Below are positions 1-9,865 of a stretch of 64,000 nucleotides of DNA, piece by piece (the first letter of the stretch is position 1; every line of letters begins with the position of its first letter). Location: contig CM055107.1 in the NCBI GenBank assembly GCA_029204225.1, positions 26,936,572-27,000,571 on the forward strand. Direction: 5' to 3'. Position numbers and translations under genes: made by a program. Below the pieces are notes generated by a model. That model was given only the letters and a program-made list of their open reading frames with translations. It was not told the origin of the DNA and did not search any database. This DNA is from Diphasiastrum complanatum. Taxonomy: Eukaryota; Streptophyta; Lycopodiopsida; Lycopodiales; Lycopodiaceae.

Positions 1-254
1 TGTATTTTGAAATCCTAAGCAAAAGTCTAGACTATCAGATTGTTTGTTAGATTGAAAAAGTCAAGAATGCTTTCGATTATGCTAATATGGTTGTACAAGG
101 TGGGAATCTAAAAATCTGGGACTAGAATTTGGAAGACCCTAAGAAAACACAAAGAGATTTTGCTTTGCCTCCACCTGAAAAGTGTTTCTTCAAAGTGAAA
201 CTAATAATACCTCTCAAAATCAAGATTTAAGTGGACCAAGATAGTATTGATTAG

Positions 255-255
<1 letters not shown>

Positions 256-312
<57 letters not shown>
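256..312. repeat. (AC)n microsatellite
   Basis: About 28 uninterrupted AC units. The minus strand reads through it as a Val/Cys repeat, which is not taken as coding. The flanks (1-255) show no recognisable gene. Confidence 0.95.
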
Positions 313-313
<1 letters not shown>

Positions 314-405
314 TTATATATCCAAACATACATATCCACACCCACAACTAAAAGTAATACCATGTATGGCTTGATTCCACCATGTAAGATTTGAAATTTT
401 AATTG

Positions 406-513
<108 letters not shown>

Positions 514-604
514 ACAAGGTTTAAGGTTTCAAAAAATATTTGTGGAAGAGGTTAGGAGGTTTGAAAAAATGCTAAGGAGTTTAAGTTGATTAGAATTTCC
601 AACC

Positions 605-1380
605 TTAGGAAGGTGTACTTTTCTCTTGATTGAGGCGAGGTGTTAACTTTTCCACATAAATGTGGAAAGACCTATATGTTGCAGGGAGGGAACATGCGGT
701 GACATCCGGAATAGGGTACAACCATATGGTTCGGGACTTTAGATGGATTATTCTGACATCCATCCGTCTGGAGAGCTCCTTGTTGGCTTGATTCTGCTTC
801 TGACCGTTGAACTGCTGAATCTTGTTGTCGATGAGCTTGTTGTTCATTATCTTGTCCTTTTGATAAGCATGGATTCTTGATTGGACACCTGGTACTTGGA
901 TGATCTCCAAAGCAAAAGGTACATTCGTCTTTCCAAGAAACTTAAAAGAGCGAGCATAAGCTTGCTGACAGCTTGAAGTGCAAGCTTCTTGGTCTTCCGC
1001 TGCACTTGATCTGCTTGACCTTGCTACACTTTGTTGCCTTGCATGGGGTTCCATTCTTGTTGGATCATCACTCGTTATTGACCTTTGTTCCTATGATTCC
1101 CCATCTGGATAGGAAAAATCCTTCTTCCCAAGTGAGATTTCCATCAAGGTAGCATCCTTACAAAGTTGTGCAAGCGACGCATAGGATGCTAACTCTTCCA
1201 TACCAGATCTGATCCTTTTGGGCAGTCCGGCATAGTATTTTGCCATGATGATCTGTTGGGGAATCGGGGGATCACAATCCTTCACTAGATGATAGATCCG
1301 ATAGGTGTAGTCTTAGATTGTTTCAGCAGGGAACTTTTTTAATTTCGATAATCCTACAAGGGCGGTCTCCATAGTTCAGC
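605..1380 (-). pseudogene. Ty3/gypsy gag relic
   Basis: The minus strand carries two long frames that join with stops between them. The upstream part (1380-1091) reads ETALVGLSKLKKFPAET, then LPKRIRSGMEEL and AQLCKDATLMEISLGKK, the helical pattern of plant retrotransposon gag (capsid-like) proteins. The downstream part (1054-605) is a Gln/Asn/Lys-rich stretch like a nucleocapsid linker, but I see no intact CCHC knuckle. At least two in-frame stops separate the pieces, so it is not functional. No protease or reverse transcriptase follows on this strand. Family assignment rests on overall resemblance, not on a catalytic motif. Confidence 0.55.
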
Positions 1381-1984
1381 ACTAGAATGTCGCAAAGTAG
1401 TTGGTTGGTGAATTGCTTCAAGGTTTGCTCAATGACTCTAGTGTTCCAACTTTTTTTTTTTTTTTTTTGTAGGAGATGCAGAAGAGGAAAAAGAGAAGAG
1501 AATCGGTAAACGATGGATCAGTATGGATGAGAATAGAGACAGAAATGGATTTATCTAGCAAAGATGGAGATAGAAGATGAAATAGAGATGGGGCAAAAGA
1601 ATGATGGATGGATAATGGTTGATGTGGAGGGAACTGATCGGCTTGATCTGAGGTTCATTCACTTGATTCAGTCTAGGGATGTTGGATCTTGATGGATAAT
1701 GTGACTGCAACGTGGATTTGACAAGATCTAATCAGTTTCAGTTGGCTAATAGTGTGATTTTAGCCCTTCTTCTCGGTTTTTTGTGATTTTTTTTTTTTTT
1801 GAAATTTCTTCAGATCTGAGTGAATCAAACCTTCAACCTTCCTATAGTAGCCATATCTGGACCATTTCTAGACAATGTGAGTTCTGCAAGTGTTCTTGAT
1901 GGACAGATTTGTCAGGATCTGGAAAAACCTCAGTTTTTTGGCACTTTTTGGCACTTTTTCTTAAATATTTGAAAATATAACCAT
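1381..1984. other. No gene seen; poly-T tracts
   Basis: Contains T runs near 1449-1466 and 1787-1800 and purine-rich sequence, with no long frame. It is probably retroelement-derived spacer between the gag relic and the tandem array. Confidence 0.5.
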
Positions 1985-3075
1985 TGAATCTTTACAAAAC
2001 TATTACAGTAGACAGATCTAGGTTAGATCTATCTATAAAACTCTTTGCAAAGGTTAATTCCCAGCAGGTCTTAAAAAATCATGGAAAAAGTGCATTTTTT
2101 TTGGGGTTTTATGCAAAATGTTTAGATTTTCTGGGAAAAAACCCTTGCAGACTGGATTGCACTTGTATCTGAGTCAAATTCACCTTCTCACAAAGCTGCG
2201 AGAGTTACTTCCCAAGGAAACTCAAAAAATCTTGAGTAAAGTGCATTTTTTTGTGGTTTTTTTGCAAAATTTTAAGATTTTCTAGGAACAAACCCTTTCA
2301 GATTTGTATGAATTTGTATCTAAGTTAGATTCACCTGCTCACAAAACTTCAAGAGTTACTTCCCAAGGAAACTAAAAAAATCTTGAAAAAAGTTCATTTT
2401 TTGGGGTTTTTTTGAAAAATTTGAAGATTGTCTGGGAACAAACCCTTGCAGTCTGGTATGCACTTGTATCTCAGTTAGATTCAGCTGCTAACCAAGCTGT
2501 GAGATCTACTTCCCAAGAAAACTCAAAAAATATTGAAAAAAGTGCATTTTTGGAGGGTTGTTTGGCAAAATTTTAAGATTTTCTGGGAACAAACCCTCAC
2601 AGACTGGTATGCACCTGTATCTAAGTCAGATTAACCTGGTCACAAAGTTGCGAGAGTTACTTCCCAAGGAAACTCAAGAAATCTTAAAAAAAGTGCATTT
2701 TTTGGGGTTTTTTTGGGCCAAATTTAGAGATTTTCTGGGATCTAATCTTCGCAGGTTGGTATGTGCTTGTATCTGAGTCAGATCCACCTGCTTACCAAGC
2801 TGCGAGAGTTACTTCCCAAGGAAACTGAAAAATTTGTTGTCTGAGAAGGTTCTAGGCCACTTTTTGCTCTTGGGAATCTTCACGGGGGCACTTTTTTTGG
2901 GATCTAACTCTCGCAGACTCTGTGTCCTTGTCTAATTGAGATGGAACTATAGAGAACTCTGCGAAGGTTAGTTTTGAGTTTTGGATTTTTTTTTTGATTT
3001 TTCCAAGAGATTTTTGAATTTTTATGGGTTTTTCTCTGTTTTTTCAAAATCTATTGGGAAGTAACCTTCACAGGC
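1985..3075. repeat. Tandem array, ~151-bp unit
   Basis: A unit containing TTCCCAAGGAAACTC, then a T-rich GTGCATTTTTTGGGG segment, a TTCTGGGAACAAACCC segment and TGCGAGAGTTA recurs with the TTCCCA motif near 2058, 2209, 2361, 2511, 2661 and 2813, a spacing of 150-152 bp. At least one further diverged copy runs to about 3075. Units differ by scattered substitutions and changes in T-run length. Weak short frames across it repeat the same peptide and are not taken as genes. It may be the internal minisatellite of an LTR element. Confidence 0.85.
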
Positions 3076-3096
3076 TTCTATGCAGGTCTGGGACAG

Positions 3097-3235
3097 TAGG
3101 ATGCCAGTGTCCTCGCACTTATTACCCTACTTACAATGTACTATGACGGGGCCCATTAGGTAAGGCTTGACCAGCAGTATTTTAAGTGGTGGGACCCACT
3201 TGTTTATTAATGTGCAGGAAATACCCACAACACCC
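3097..3235 (-). mobile_element. Inverted LTR fragment, gypsy family
   Basis: Reverse-complemented, this stretch aligns by eye with the start of the LTR at 12026. Both share the order GTGGG, AAGCCT/GGCTT, GGGCCCC/GGGTCCC, TACATTGTA and TGCGAGG. It is a degenerate LTR end in opposite orientation to the gypsy pol at 9.9-12.0 kb. No terminal duplication was found. Confidence 0.55.
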
Positions 3236-3813
3236 ACAGTGCTTCAAGGAATAAATAAGAGAGTGAAGAATAACGCATCACCACAGATATTTCAAAATTT
3301 ATTTTGAAAGCTTAATGTTGCTAGCAGATCAATAACCCTTTTTAAAACAAAATAGACTATGTGGTAAACACTTAAGCTCAGTTTTTGAATAAGTGGCTGG
3401 AATGTTTTAAGTTCAGTCAGCTCCTCCTTGAACACAAATTAAAACTAGCCACAGTGGATGTGCATAATTATTTTCAATTTCAAAAGCGATGCACATTCTA
3501 ATTACTTCAAAGTTATTCTACCATCTTTACTATTTGTTTTACTTGGTCTCAAAGCCATAGTTGGCTTGTGATTATCAACACCATAGAAGGCTACAGCCCT
3601 CGCTGGGTCGGGGGTAGAAATAAAACAGACCAATGCATTAGTTGTAAGGAAATTCTAGGCAATATTGAGAAGCATCGTGTGTCATAAGATTAGAACACAA
3701 AATCATCCTAGCTGATGAGTTAGAGTTCTGAAGCAATTTTCAAGTCCGTTTTGGGACAATATAGGGGTACTATCAATGACTAACAACAATGTATATCTAC
3801 CCTAATTTGATTG
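3236..3813. other. No gene seen
   Basis: AT-rich sequence with no coding frame of note between the LTR fragment and the hAT-like relic. It may include the decayed 3' portion of the latter. Confidence 0.4.
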
Positions 3814-4975
3814 TCACGAAGGCTTATTAAAACCAAAAGTGCCAATAGACGAAAAAAGAAGGCACAAACACAGAAAAAAATTCTGTGGGTAGCCAACAAA
3901 TCTGCGTAGAGGCTCCATCTCTCTAGACAAGGACTTGACCCTATCCCTCAGCATGTGTGTGCGGACAAACTCTGAACTAGGGACTCTCCAGCTAGGGCTG
4001 ACAGACTGTGCAAGGTAGAAGGCCCTTCTGAAGAGCTCAAAGTCGGTGATGGCAAATGGAAGGTTCAGCTCATAAATCAGACTGGCCACGGCCTGTGTGG
4101 CCTCTCTGTCCATGTGCGGCTGATGCGTGCCACGAATGCTCTGCTACCTAAGAACTCTCCCAGCTGGGCGACGAGTAGCAGACCTCCAGCACGGTGCACG
4201 AACCGTGACGGGAATGGATGATGATGCGACAGACTGGGCACTAGTGGATGCATCGACTATAGACGTGGCATGGGGAGAGTGGGATGCACTAGCAGGGATG
4301 GGTGTAGCAGCATAATGGGGTGCATTGGTGGAGGGGCGACATCTGGCATGTGATACGAAAACTACTGGCTAGGGAGGTCATTCGGATGGGAAGGGAGGGA
4401 GGAAGAGATCTCTCAACATCCTCGAAGGCCTCGTCACCAGCATCCTGGGCCTTCTTGGGTGGCGGAGAGTCCATGAGAAAGTCATAAATTAGGGGAGTGC
4501 GAGCAATATTAGGTGGTGGTGGAACCACAATGGCAACTGGCAGACACGATGGGACGGGATCCACCGGAATGGGCACAGATGGGGGTGCATGTGGCGGAAC
4601 TGTCTGAGGGGGAAGAGGGGCAAAGGGACTGGACGAGGATGCACTCCCTCTCCTCGTGCGTGGCAGCCAAGCAGACAACAACTCGGGGTCAACCACATAA
4701 GGAGCGGTGCAAAACCAGAGAACACCCTCCAAAATGGTGTTCTCCCCCGCCACAAGACATGGCCCGTAGGTTTCCAGAAGTCATTGCCTGACGGAGACAG
4801 ACATGTTGCCACAGGGGGCAACATTCAGTGTGCCACCATTTTTGGCGCGTGCGCCAAGCAGGTGGCCTTTAAGGCGAGTGAGGGTGGCAACGAACTCGAC
4901 CAGGCAATATCGACAACGCACGATCTTTGCACCGGACTTCTTGGACTTGTTGGGAACCCGCCTGATAATGTCCAC
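3814..4975 (-). pseudogene. hAT-like transposase relic, BED finger half
   Basis: Read leftward from 4975, the first frame carries VRCRYCLVEF followed by TLTRLKGHLLG, the C-x2-C ... H pattern of a BED-type zinc finger as in plant hAT transposases. A proline-rich linker (frame 4753-4289) follows. The last frame (4113-3814) reads ATQAVASLIYELNLPFAITD and later WRVPSSEFVRTHML, matching the region after the linker in hAT proteins (small residues, aromatic, PF, then PS). The pieces lie in different frames with stops between them. The catalytic core and C-terminal dimerisation domain are absent. It is a relic or a domesticated fragment; I favour a relic. Confidence 0.55.
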
Positions 4976-5460
4976 CTCATCCCACAGATCGACAAGGTTG
5001 GAATGAACTAGTTTTGTAGAAGGAATTGGGAAAAAAAGGTAGAGATGATCGTGAGTGCGATAGGAGATGGAAGGCTGGAAAATCTATATCAATGGCTGAA
5101 ATAGCAGTAGCAGGGGCAAAGGCGATTTGTGCAATGTGAAGACAATGTGATGGCGAGGAGGGCGCGGACAGTAGGGAGGGCATGGACAATAGGAAGAGGG
5201 TGCGAATAGCAACACGATGGGTAGGGAGAGAGATGAAGCGAGGGGGGGGGGGAGAAATTAGGGCAATATATATATATAAATATATATATAGCATTTTGTT
5301 TCGCATTGGTCTGAATTATGCATTGAGTCATTAAACGATTACTCAATTTGCTAATAATTACATGACATAAACTGAAAAGATGGGAGCAATACACAACATT
5401 GTACAAAGCTATGCCATGAGAAAAGAGAATGAGAGATCAGATGATAATTTCAAACCGAGA
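4976..5460. other. No gene seen; G run and AT dinucleotides
   Basis: Holds a run of ten G near 5242-5251 and TA repeats near 5266-5290. No supported coding sequence. Confidence 0.5.
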
Positions 5461-6330
5461 GCTACATCTATTTGCACCTATACTCCTTCCATTACATCAC
5501 CCTCAACTTCATCAAGCTTATCCAATGAATCATTGATGGAATAGATCACGAAACTTCATGAGCAGTAGTTGGAGCAGTTCACAGTCCAGTTTAACCAAAA
5601 ATTGAAGGCTATTTAGAATATTGAAACACCATAATCAGAGTCGTATCAACAATAGTATCCTCAACAAGACAATGTTTGGTGTCTCCTATTTACCCACAAC
5701 CAAACTTCAAACGAGTGTCCGGTATTGAAGTAGAATCTGAAATTGACGCACATATATTGTCGCCTGTGCAATGAGTGATCACATGACATTACTTCCTACC
5801 CATACAATCCAAGGATCATACAACAGAAGAGAGCTCAGTTTCAGACCTCTTATGCTTACCATCAAGGAGCAACTAATGCAACACCGAAACTTGGACCATC
5901 CCCTCAACAACAGAGAATGGCACTACCAACACCACCATAGCCAAATAATCCTCAAGAAACTTAGGTGAATCTCACGGCGGCAGAAACTAAAACATTTTTT
6001 CAACAGGAAATGCAACAATGGTATGGACTTGAGATACGTTTCATCACTCTTGTCATCAATGACTACTACGCCACATATGTTGCACAACCACAATGCCAAG
6101 GGGGCAAACTGTATGGATGCTATTAATGAGGAGAATGACATAGGATTGCCAAACGAAGGAGTTTATACGCCCTTCTGTCATGAGTGTGGATACAGGCATT
6201 GCTACAAGAATTCTCCATCGAGAGCTAGCGCCAATATACCATTGAACTAGATTGTAGTTCAATCAACAAGCACAAGCACAAATCTGCACCAAGTTGCATC
6301 AAGGAGACCTCCATATCCTAATGTTCTAGT
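5461..6330 (+). pseudogene. Ty3/gypsy gag-like relic with zinc knuckles
   Basis: Plus-strand frames interrupted by stops give short knuckle-like motifs: CRLCNE followed by SHDITSYP near 5760-5800, and CHECGYRHCYKN near 6178-6210. The intervening sequence is rich in Gln, Pro and Asn, as in gypsy nucleocapsids. It has the same orientation as the pol fragment at 9.87-12.0 kb and could be the gag of that element. The knuckles are degenerate (a Ser replaces the last Cys in one) and no capsid domain is recognisable, so the call is tentative. Confidence 0.4.
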
Positions 6331-6730
6331 GTTACATTAGGAAAAATATGGGCTCAAAATGGGCCCTTTAAGAAATTTCACTTTAGAGAGAGGTTACGTA
6401 GAGAGAAAATGCAAACCGGTAACGTTTGGTCGCCATTTTCCGAATTTCCGACCTTGCCCGATGTTTAACTGGTATGGTTAACTTCTTAAATTAGTTAGTT
6501 AAGCATGAGATGTAATAACTTCTCTGCATGCTCGTTTCAAAATTTGGGGCTAGAGCTTTAAGAGTGTAAAGCTTGGCGTGCTCACTACAAAAACTGAAGC
6601 GGGAGTACAATGAGCATTTTTGAAATCTTTGTATGCTTACAGTCCAATTTCTTTGATGGAATGTCACTGGCATTCAAAAAATCCATAAGTTTCTCGTTTG
6701 AGGAACTTGATGAACTAGCCATAGTGAACC
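6331..6730. other. No gene seen
   Basis: Transition from the gag-like relic into the palindromic repeat region, with no supported feature. Confidence 0.4.
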
Positions 6731-7810
6731 TGATATCGGTTTAGTGCGCGCGAATTATTTCAGTCCGGGACGCTTGAACAAGACGCCCGTTGATTTGATA
6801 TTCTATTCTTAAGAGGCTGATATCAATTCAGCATGCGATAGTGAGAAACTAATGTTTGTAAGATGAAGGCATGCGTCGATTTGATATTGCAGGAGAAATA
6901 GTTGACAAAATCACAAAGGAGTTATGAGAAAAGGATCACGGAATCTCAATGAGTCAGGTGGTGCCCATATTTATAGCCCTTCCATGTTATTCACAACCAT
7001 ACATTTGTCAAAATATCAATAGAAGCTTGGGGCCTATATTTGTTGACCAATCAGACAGATACAACATTGTACCTACGCCAAAATATAATAAATGGTCTAT
7101 CATTAGTCTTTTCGAATCATCATTAGCCTAGACCCACCAATATTTATTAAAAGATTGAAGCATTAATGGTCGGTGTAATCCGTCCGTAATCTGTGCCTCA
7201 AGATTCCCAACGTTCACGAAGGTAATAATTACGGACGCTTGTCCTATTTAAGCACAATAAAGATGACCAAAAAAATGCTTTTGTTGCGGCAAAGGTTCAC
7301 TCAGAACATCTTCAACTAGTCGATATCGGTTCAGCACGCGAGGCTAGCTACACTGGGAGGCACTTCAACAAGGGCACACGCTGAACCAATATCGTGGTTC
7401 CACAAATCTGATATCGGAATGATTATTTTAGATATTGATGGTGCACGTCGATTCGATATTACAGCGGAAAATAGGATCTTGAAATCACAAAGGCATTATG
7501 AATGTTCAAAGCTTGCTTCTATAGATTCTTCATAGCTTTGGCCTGTATTGCCTTTACCTTGGCATGTTTTGTATACAGACCAAAGCTATGAAGAATCTAC
7601 AGAACCAAGCTTTGAAGGAATTTAAAAACTTGCCCAATATCGATTCAGCGCACATGGATAACTGCACAAGGGGGGCACTTCAACTAGGGCGTGCGTTGAA
7701 TCGATATTTTGGTATGGCCATTTTGATATCAGTTTAGCGCTTCCCATAGAAGAACAATCAATTCTCAAAATGATGGCCCGCGTCCATTCGCTATCGCAGT
7801 AGAAAAAGGA
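6731..7810. repeat. Palindromic GATATCG/TTCAGCGCG modules
   Basis: Imperfect palindromes of about 75 bp recur at 6731-6802, 7320-7395 and 7637-7712. Each has a left arm like GATATCGGTTCAGC-GCG, a centre like GGCACTTCAACAAGGG, and a right arm that is the complement of the left. Each is followed by a second motif pair (TGATATC ... GCGTCGATTCGATATT-CAG) ending near 6890, 7465 and 7795. Related single motifs continue to 8310 and recur at 9826-9850. The pattern looks like repeated regulatory or terminal modules of an unknown element. No protein is encoded here. Confidence 0.75.
7505..7616. repeat. 44-nt-arm foldback (MIRNA-like hairpin)
   Basis: The 44 nt at 7505-7548 and the reverse complement of 7573-7616 differ at three positions, two of which would be G:U-compatible on one strand. 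The loop is 24 nt. Both arms share AGATTCTTCATAGCTTTGG. Size and near-perfect pairing resemble a young plant MIRNA precursor or a small inverted-repeat element. The transcribed strand is unknown. Confidence 0.8.
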
Positions 7811-8043
7811 TGAATGAATTGTAGTCTGGGGCCCCCAAATGTCGTGTAATCATTGTACCTGTGCCATATTGGTCCATATTACTGTCATAATTAGCCTTTT
7901 CGATTAATCATTTGTGATGACCCACGAACATTTATTAATGATTTGATTTTCGAGATTACATCAAATTTTGAATTTACTAATCGTTGTATTCTATGCCGCA
8001 ATATTCACAATATCCACGAGGGAAATCATTTTGGATTTTCGCC

Positions 8044-8052
8044 TTATATAAA
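8044..8052 (+). promoter_or_regulatory. TATA box candidate for the H3-like gene
   Basis: TTATATAAA lies about 265 bp upstream of the H3-like start codon. A matching block with TATTTAA lies exactly 800 bp further upstream at 7245-7251, inside a duplicated segment (about 7060-7310 and 7850-8090). A TATA box in a conserved duplicated block supports promoter function for at least one copy. Confidence 0.35.
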
Positions 8053-8126
8053 CACAATCACGATGGTTAAAAATTTTACTTTTTGTATCTGACTAGCACG
8101 CCTATTCGCTATCGCCTTCGTTTCGA

Positions 8127-8310
8127 CATTTCTGTCTGATATTGCTTTGGCTCGCCCGACCTACATTCTGGAGTGGGGACCTTTATACGCACGCGCCCAT
8201 CTGCTATCGCCTTCTTTCCAACAATTCAGCCTGATATCGCTTCGGCACGTCCGATCTACATTCTGCAGTTGGGGGGCTTTATACCCGCGCGCTGATCTGA
8301 TATTGGGTCT
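8127..8310. repeat. ~97-bp tandem duplication before the H3-like start
   Basis: Two diverged copies share CTGATAT-GCTT-GGC, then CG-CC-A-CTACATTCTG, then CTTTATAC, with CG-rich ends. They fill the presumed 5' leader of the H3-like reading frame and carry the same GATATC motifs as the palindromic modules. Confidence 0.6.
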
Positions 8311-8314
8311 CCCA

Positions 8315-9439
8315 ATGGCCCGCACGAAGCAAACAACACAGATTCATTTTGGAAGTATCCCAATGCAAGGAGGCCGCCAGAGAAATCCACCACCGCCTCA
8401 TCCTCCACCATCGCCTCCTAGGCCAAGGGGCATACCACATGACCCGGCATGGCTGAAGGGTATCCGGAAGCTTCAGAAGACAAATAATCTTCTGATTTCA
8501 AAAGCTCACATCCAAAGGTCAATCAGACATGTAACAAGGAGTCTCTTTGCAAATGTGAGATGGACAGTCACAGTCTATGTAGATTTCCAAGTAAAATTCT
8601 TTTCAGATTGTGTTGTTGCAGTTGTTCATGCCAAGAAGGTGACTATCATGCTGAAGGATTTTAGCATTGTGTTCAGGTTACGAGACACATATGACAAATT
8701 TGATGAGTACTTCAAACCAGCTCCGTCTTCTCCTCCAAAAGCAGCTAAAGAAAAGAAAAAGCGGAAGCAATCTCAACCGACCCGACTTGTATTTCGGGTA
8801 CAGAGTGGGCGTGTCTTAAAAAAAAAAAGTCTCTTGGCATTCCTCAGAAAGCCAGATATTTTTCAAAGCCATCTCCTCTGCAAGATATTCTAACAACTAC
8901 CTCTTCACCTAAATCTCCTCCAAGGTCTCCTTATTTTTCTCCTCCCAAAATCTCCTCCTCTAGCATCTTAGTCTCCTTCTCCTAAAGATTCATCTCCTCC
9001 TCTAGCCTCTCAGTCTCCTTCTTCTCCTCCTAAAGATTCCTCTTCTCCTAAATCCCCCCATATTACGTCTCCCCCTCCAGTATCAGGAGAAGAGTTAGAC
9101 CATTTTGTAAATTTAAAGGTCGACTCAATTTTGAATGACAATTCATTCAGTGGTTTATCTATATTAATTCCTGCACTCCCTGCACTTGCATTTGTAAATT
9201 CTCCTAAATATGTATAGTATGACCATTTGCTAAATAAAAATCTTAAAGCTCTAGGTTCTAGATACAGTTTTAAGATGTCGAAGACCAATATAGGTCTTCC
9301 CCTTAGTAAATTAGATACAGGTGAATTAGAAAATAGGGACAACATGTTAGGTGACAATGTAGGAGAGGGGGCCATTCAATATTGGATGGAGTTTTTCCAG
9401 ATCCCACTCTTTATAGATGTCACATTGTTTCCAGTATGA
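8315..9439 (+). pseudogene. Divergent histone H3-like gene, Pro/Ser-rich tail, broken
   Basis: The frame is open from 8315 to 8893 (192 codons). The start is set at the ATG that gives MARTKQT, identical to the canonical H3 tail start; position 9 is Ile rather than Lys. A Pro-rich linker (residues 24-45) replaces the normal tail. Residues 47-124 align with the H3 fold: GIRKLQKTNNLLISK for the alpha-N/alpha-1 region, IQR, a short alpha-2 lacking about seven residues, then VVHAKKVTIMLKD, which matches the H3 signature HAKRVTIMPKD. A Lys-rich basic patch (residues 145-152) follows. After an A-run near 8820 the frame is lost; repeated Ser-Pro-Pro coding continues in other frames with two TAG stops (near 8968 and 9217), ending in KMSKTNIGLPLSKLDTGEL near 9275-9330. 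It is very divergent and may never assemble into nucleosomes. Alternatives are an H3-derived passenger of a mobile element, or a real gene with introns I cannot place. Confidence 0.65.
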
Positions 9440-9865
9440 TTCATAGCTGCATTTGATTTTTTTTTATTTTCAAAGCTTGCACGCTGATATGCTTAAATAC
9501 ATCAGACTGGGGACTCCAGTGCTCATGCTCCCTCATAAGTAACTGTATGATTTTCAGATTCTATTAAGATGATTTTTTCATATGATGTGTGATTTTACAT
9601 GCATTCTACAAAACATATTGGTTTCTGATTGCATTTCTCACTTGATCTTATATGTGCTATCTTTATATGTCCATAATGAGGGTGTGGGTAATCCAATTTG
9701 TATAAAGATGAACTCCCACAAGATAGTGAGGAGCCATACCAAGAAAGTATTGGAACTCTTTCCAGTACCAGGTGCAAAAGCCTATACAAAGCTCAAAATG
9801 ATTGATGAAAAGGTACAATTTATTTAATATCGGTTTATCGACGCGCACTTGTAGTGTTTGTAGTT
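9440..9865 (+). other. Possible extra exon; otherwise no gene
   Basis: An 81-codon frame (9582-9827) contains KIVRSHTKKVLELFPVPGAK and could be a further exon of the H3-like unit, but no convincing acceptor or homology is visible. The GATATCG-type motif returns at its end (9826-9850), just before gypsy pol sequence begins, so this is likely the right edge of the unusual block. Confidence 0.3.
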
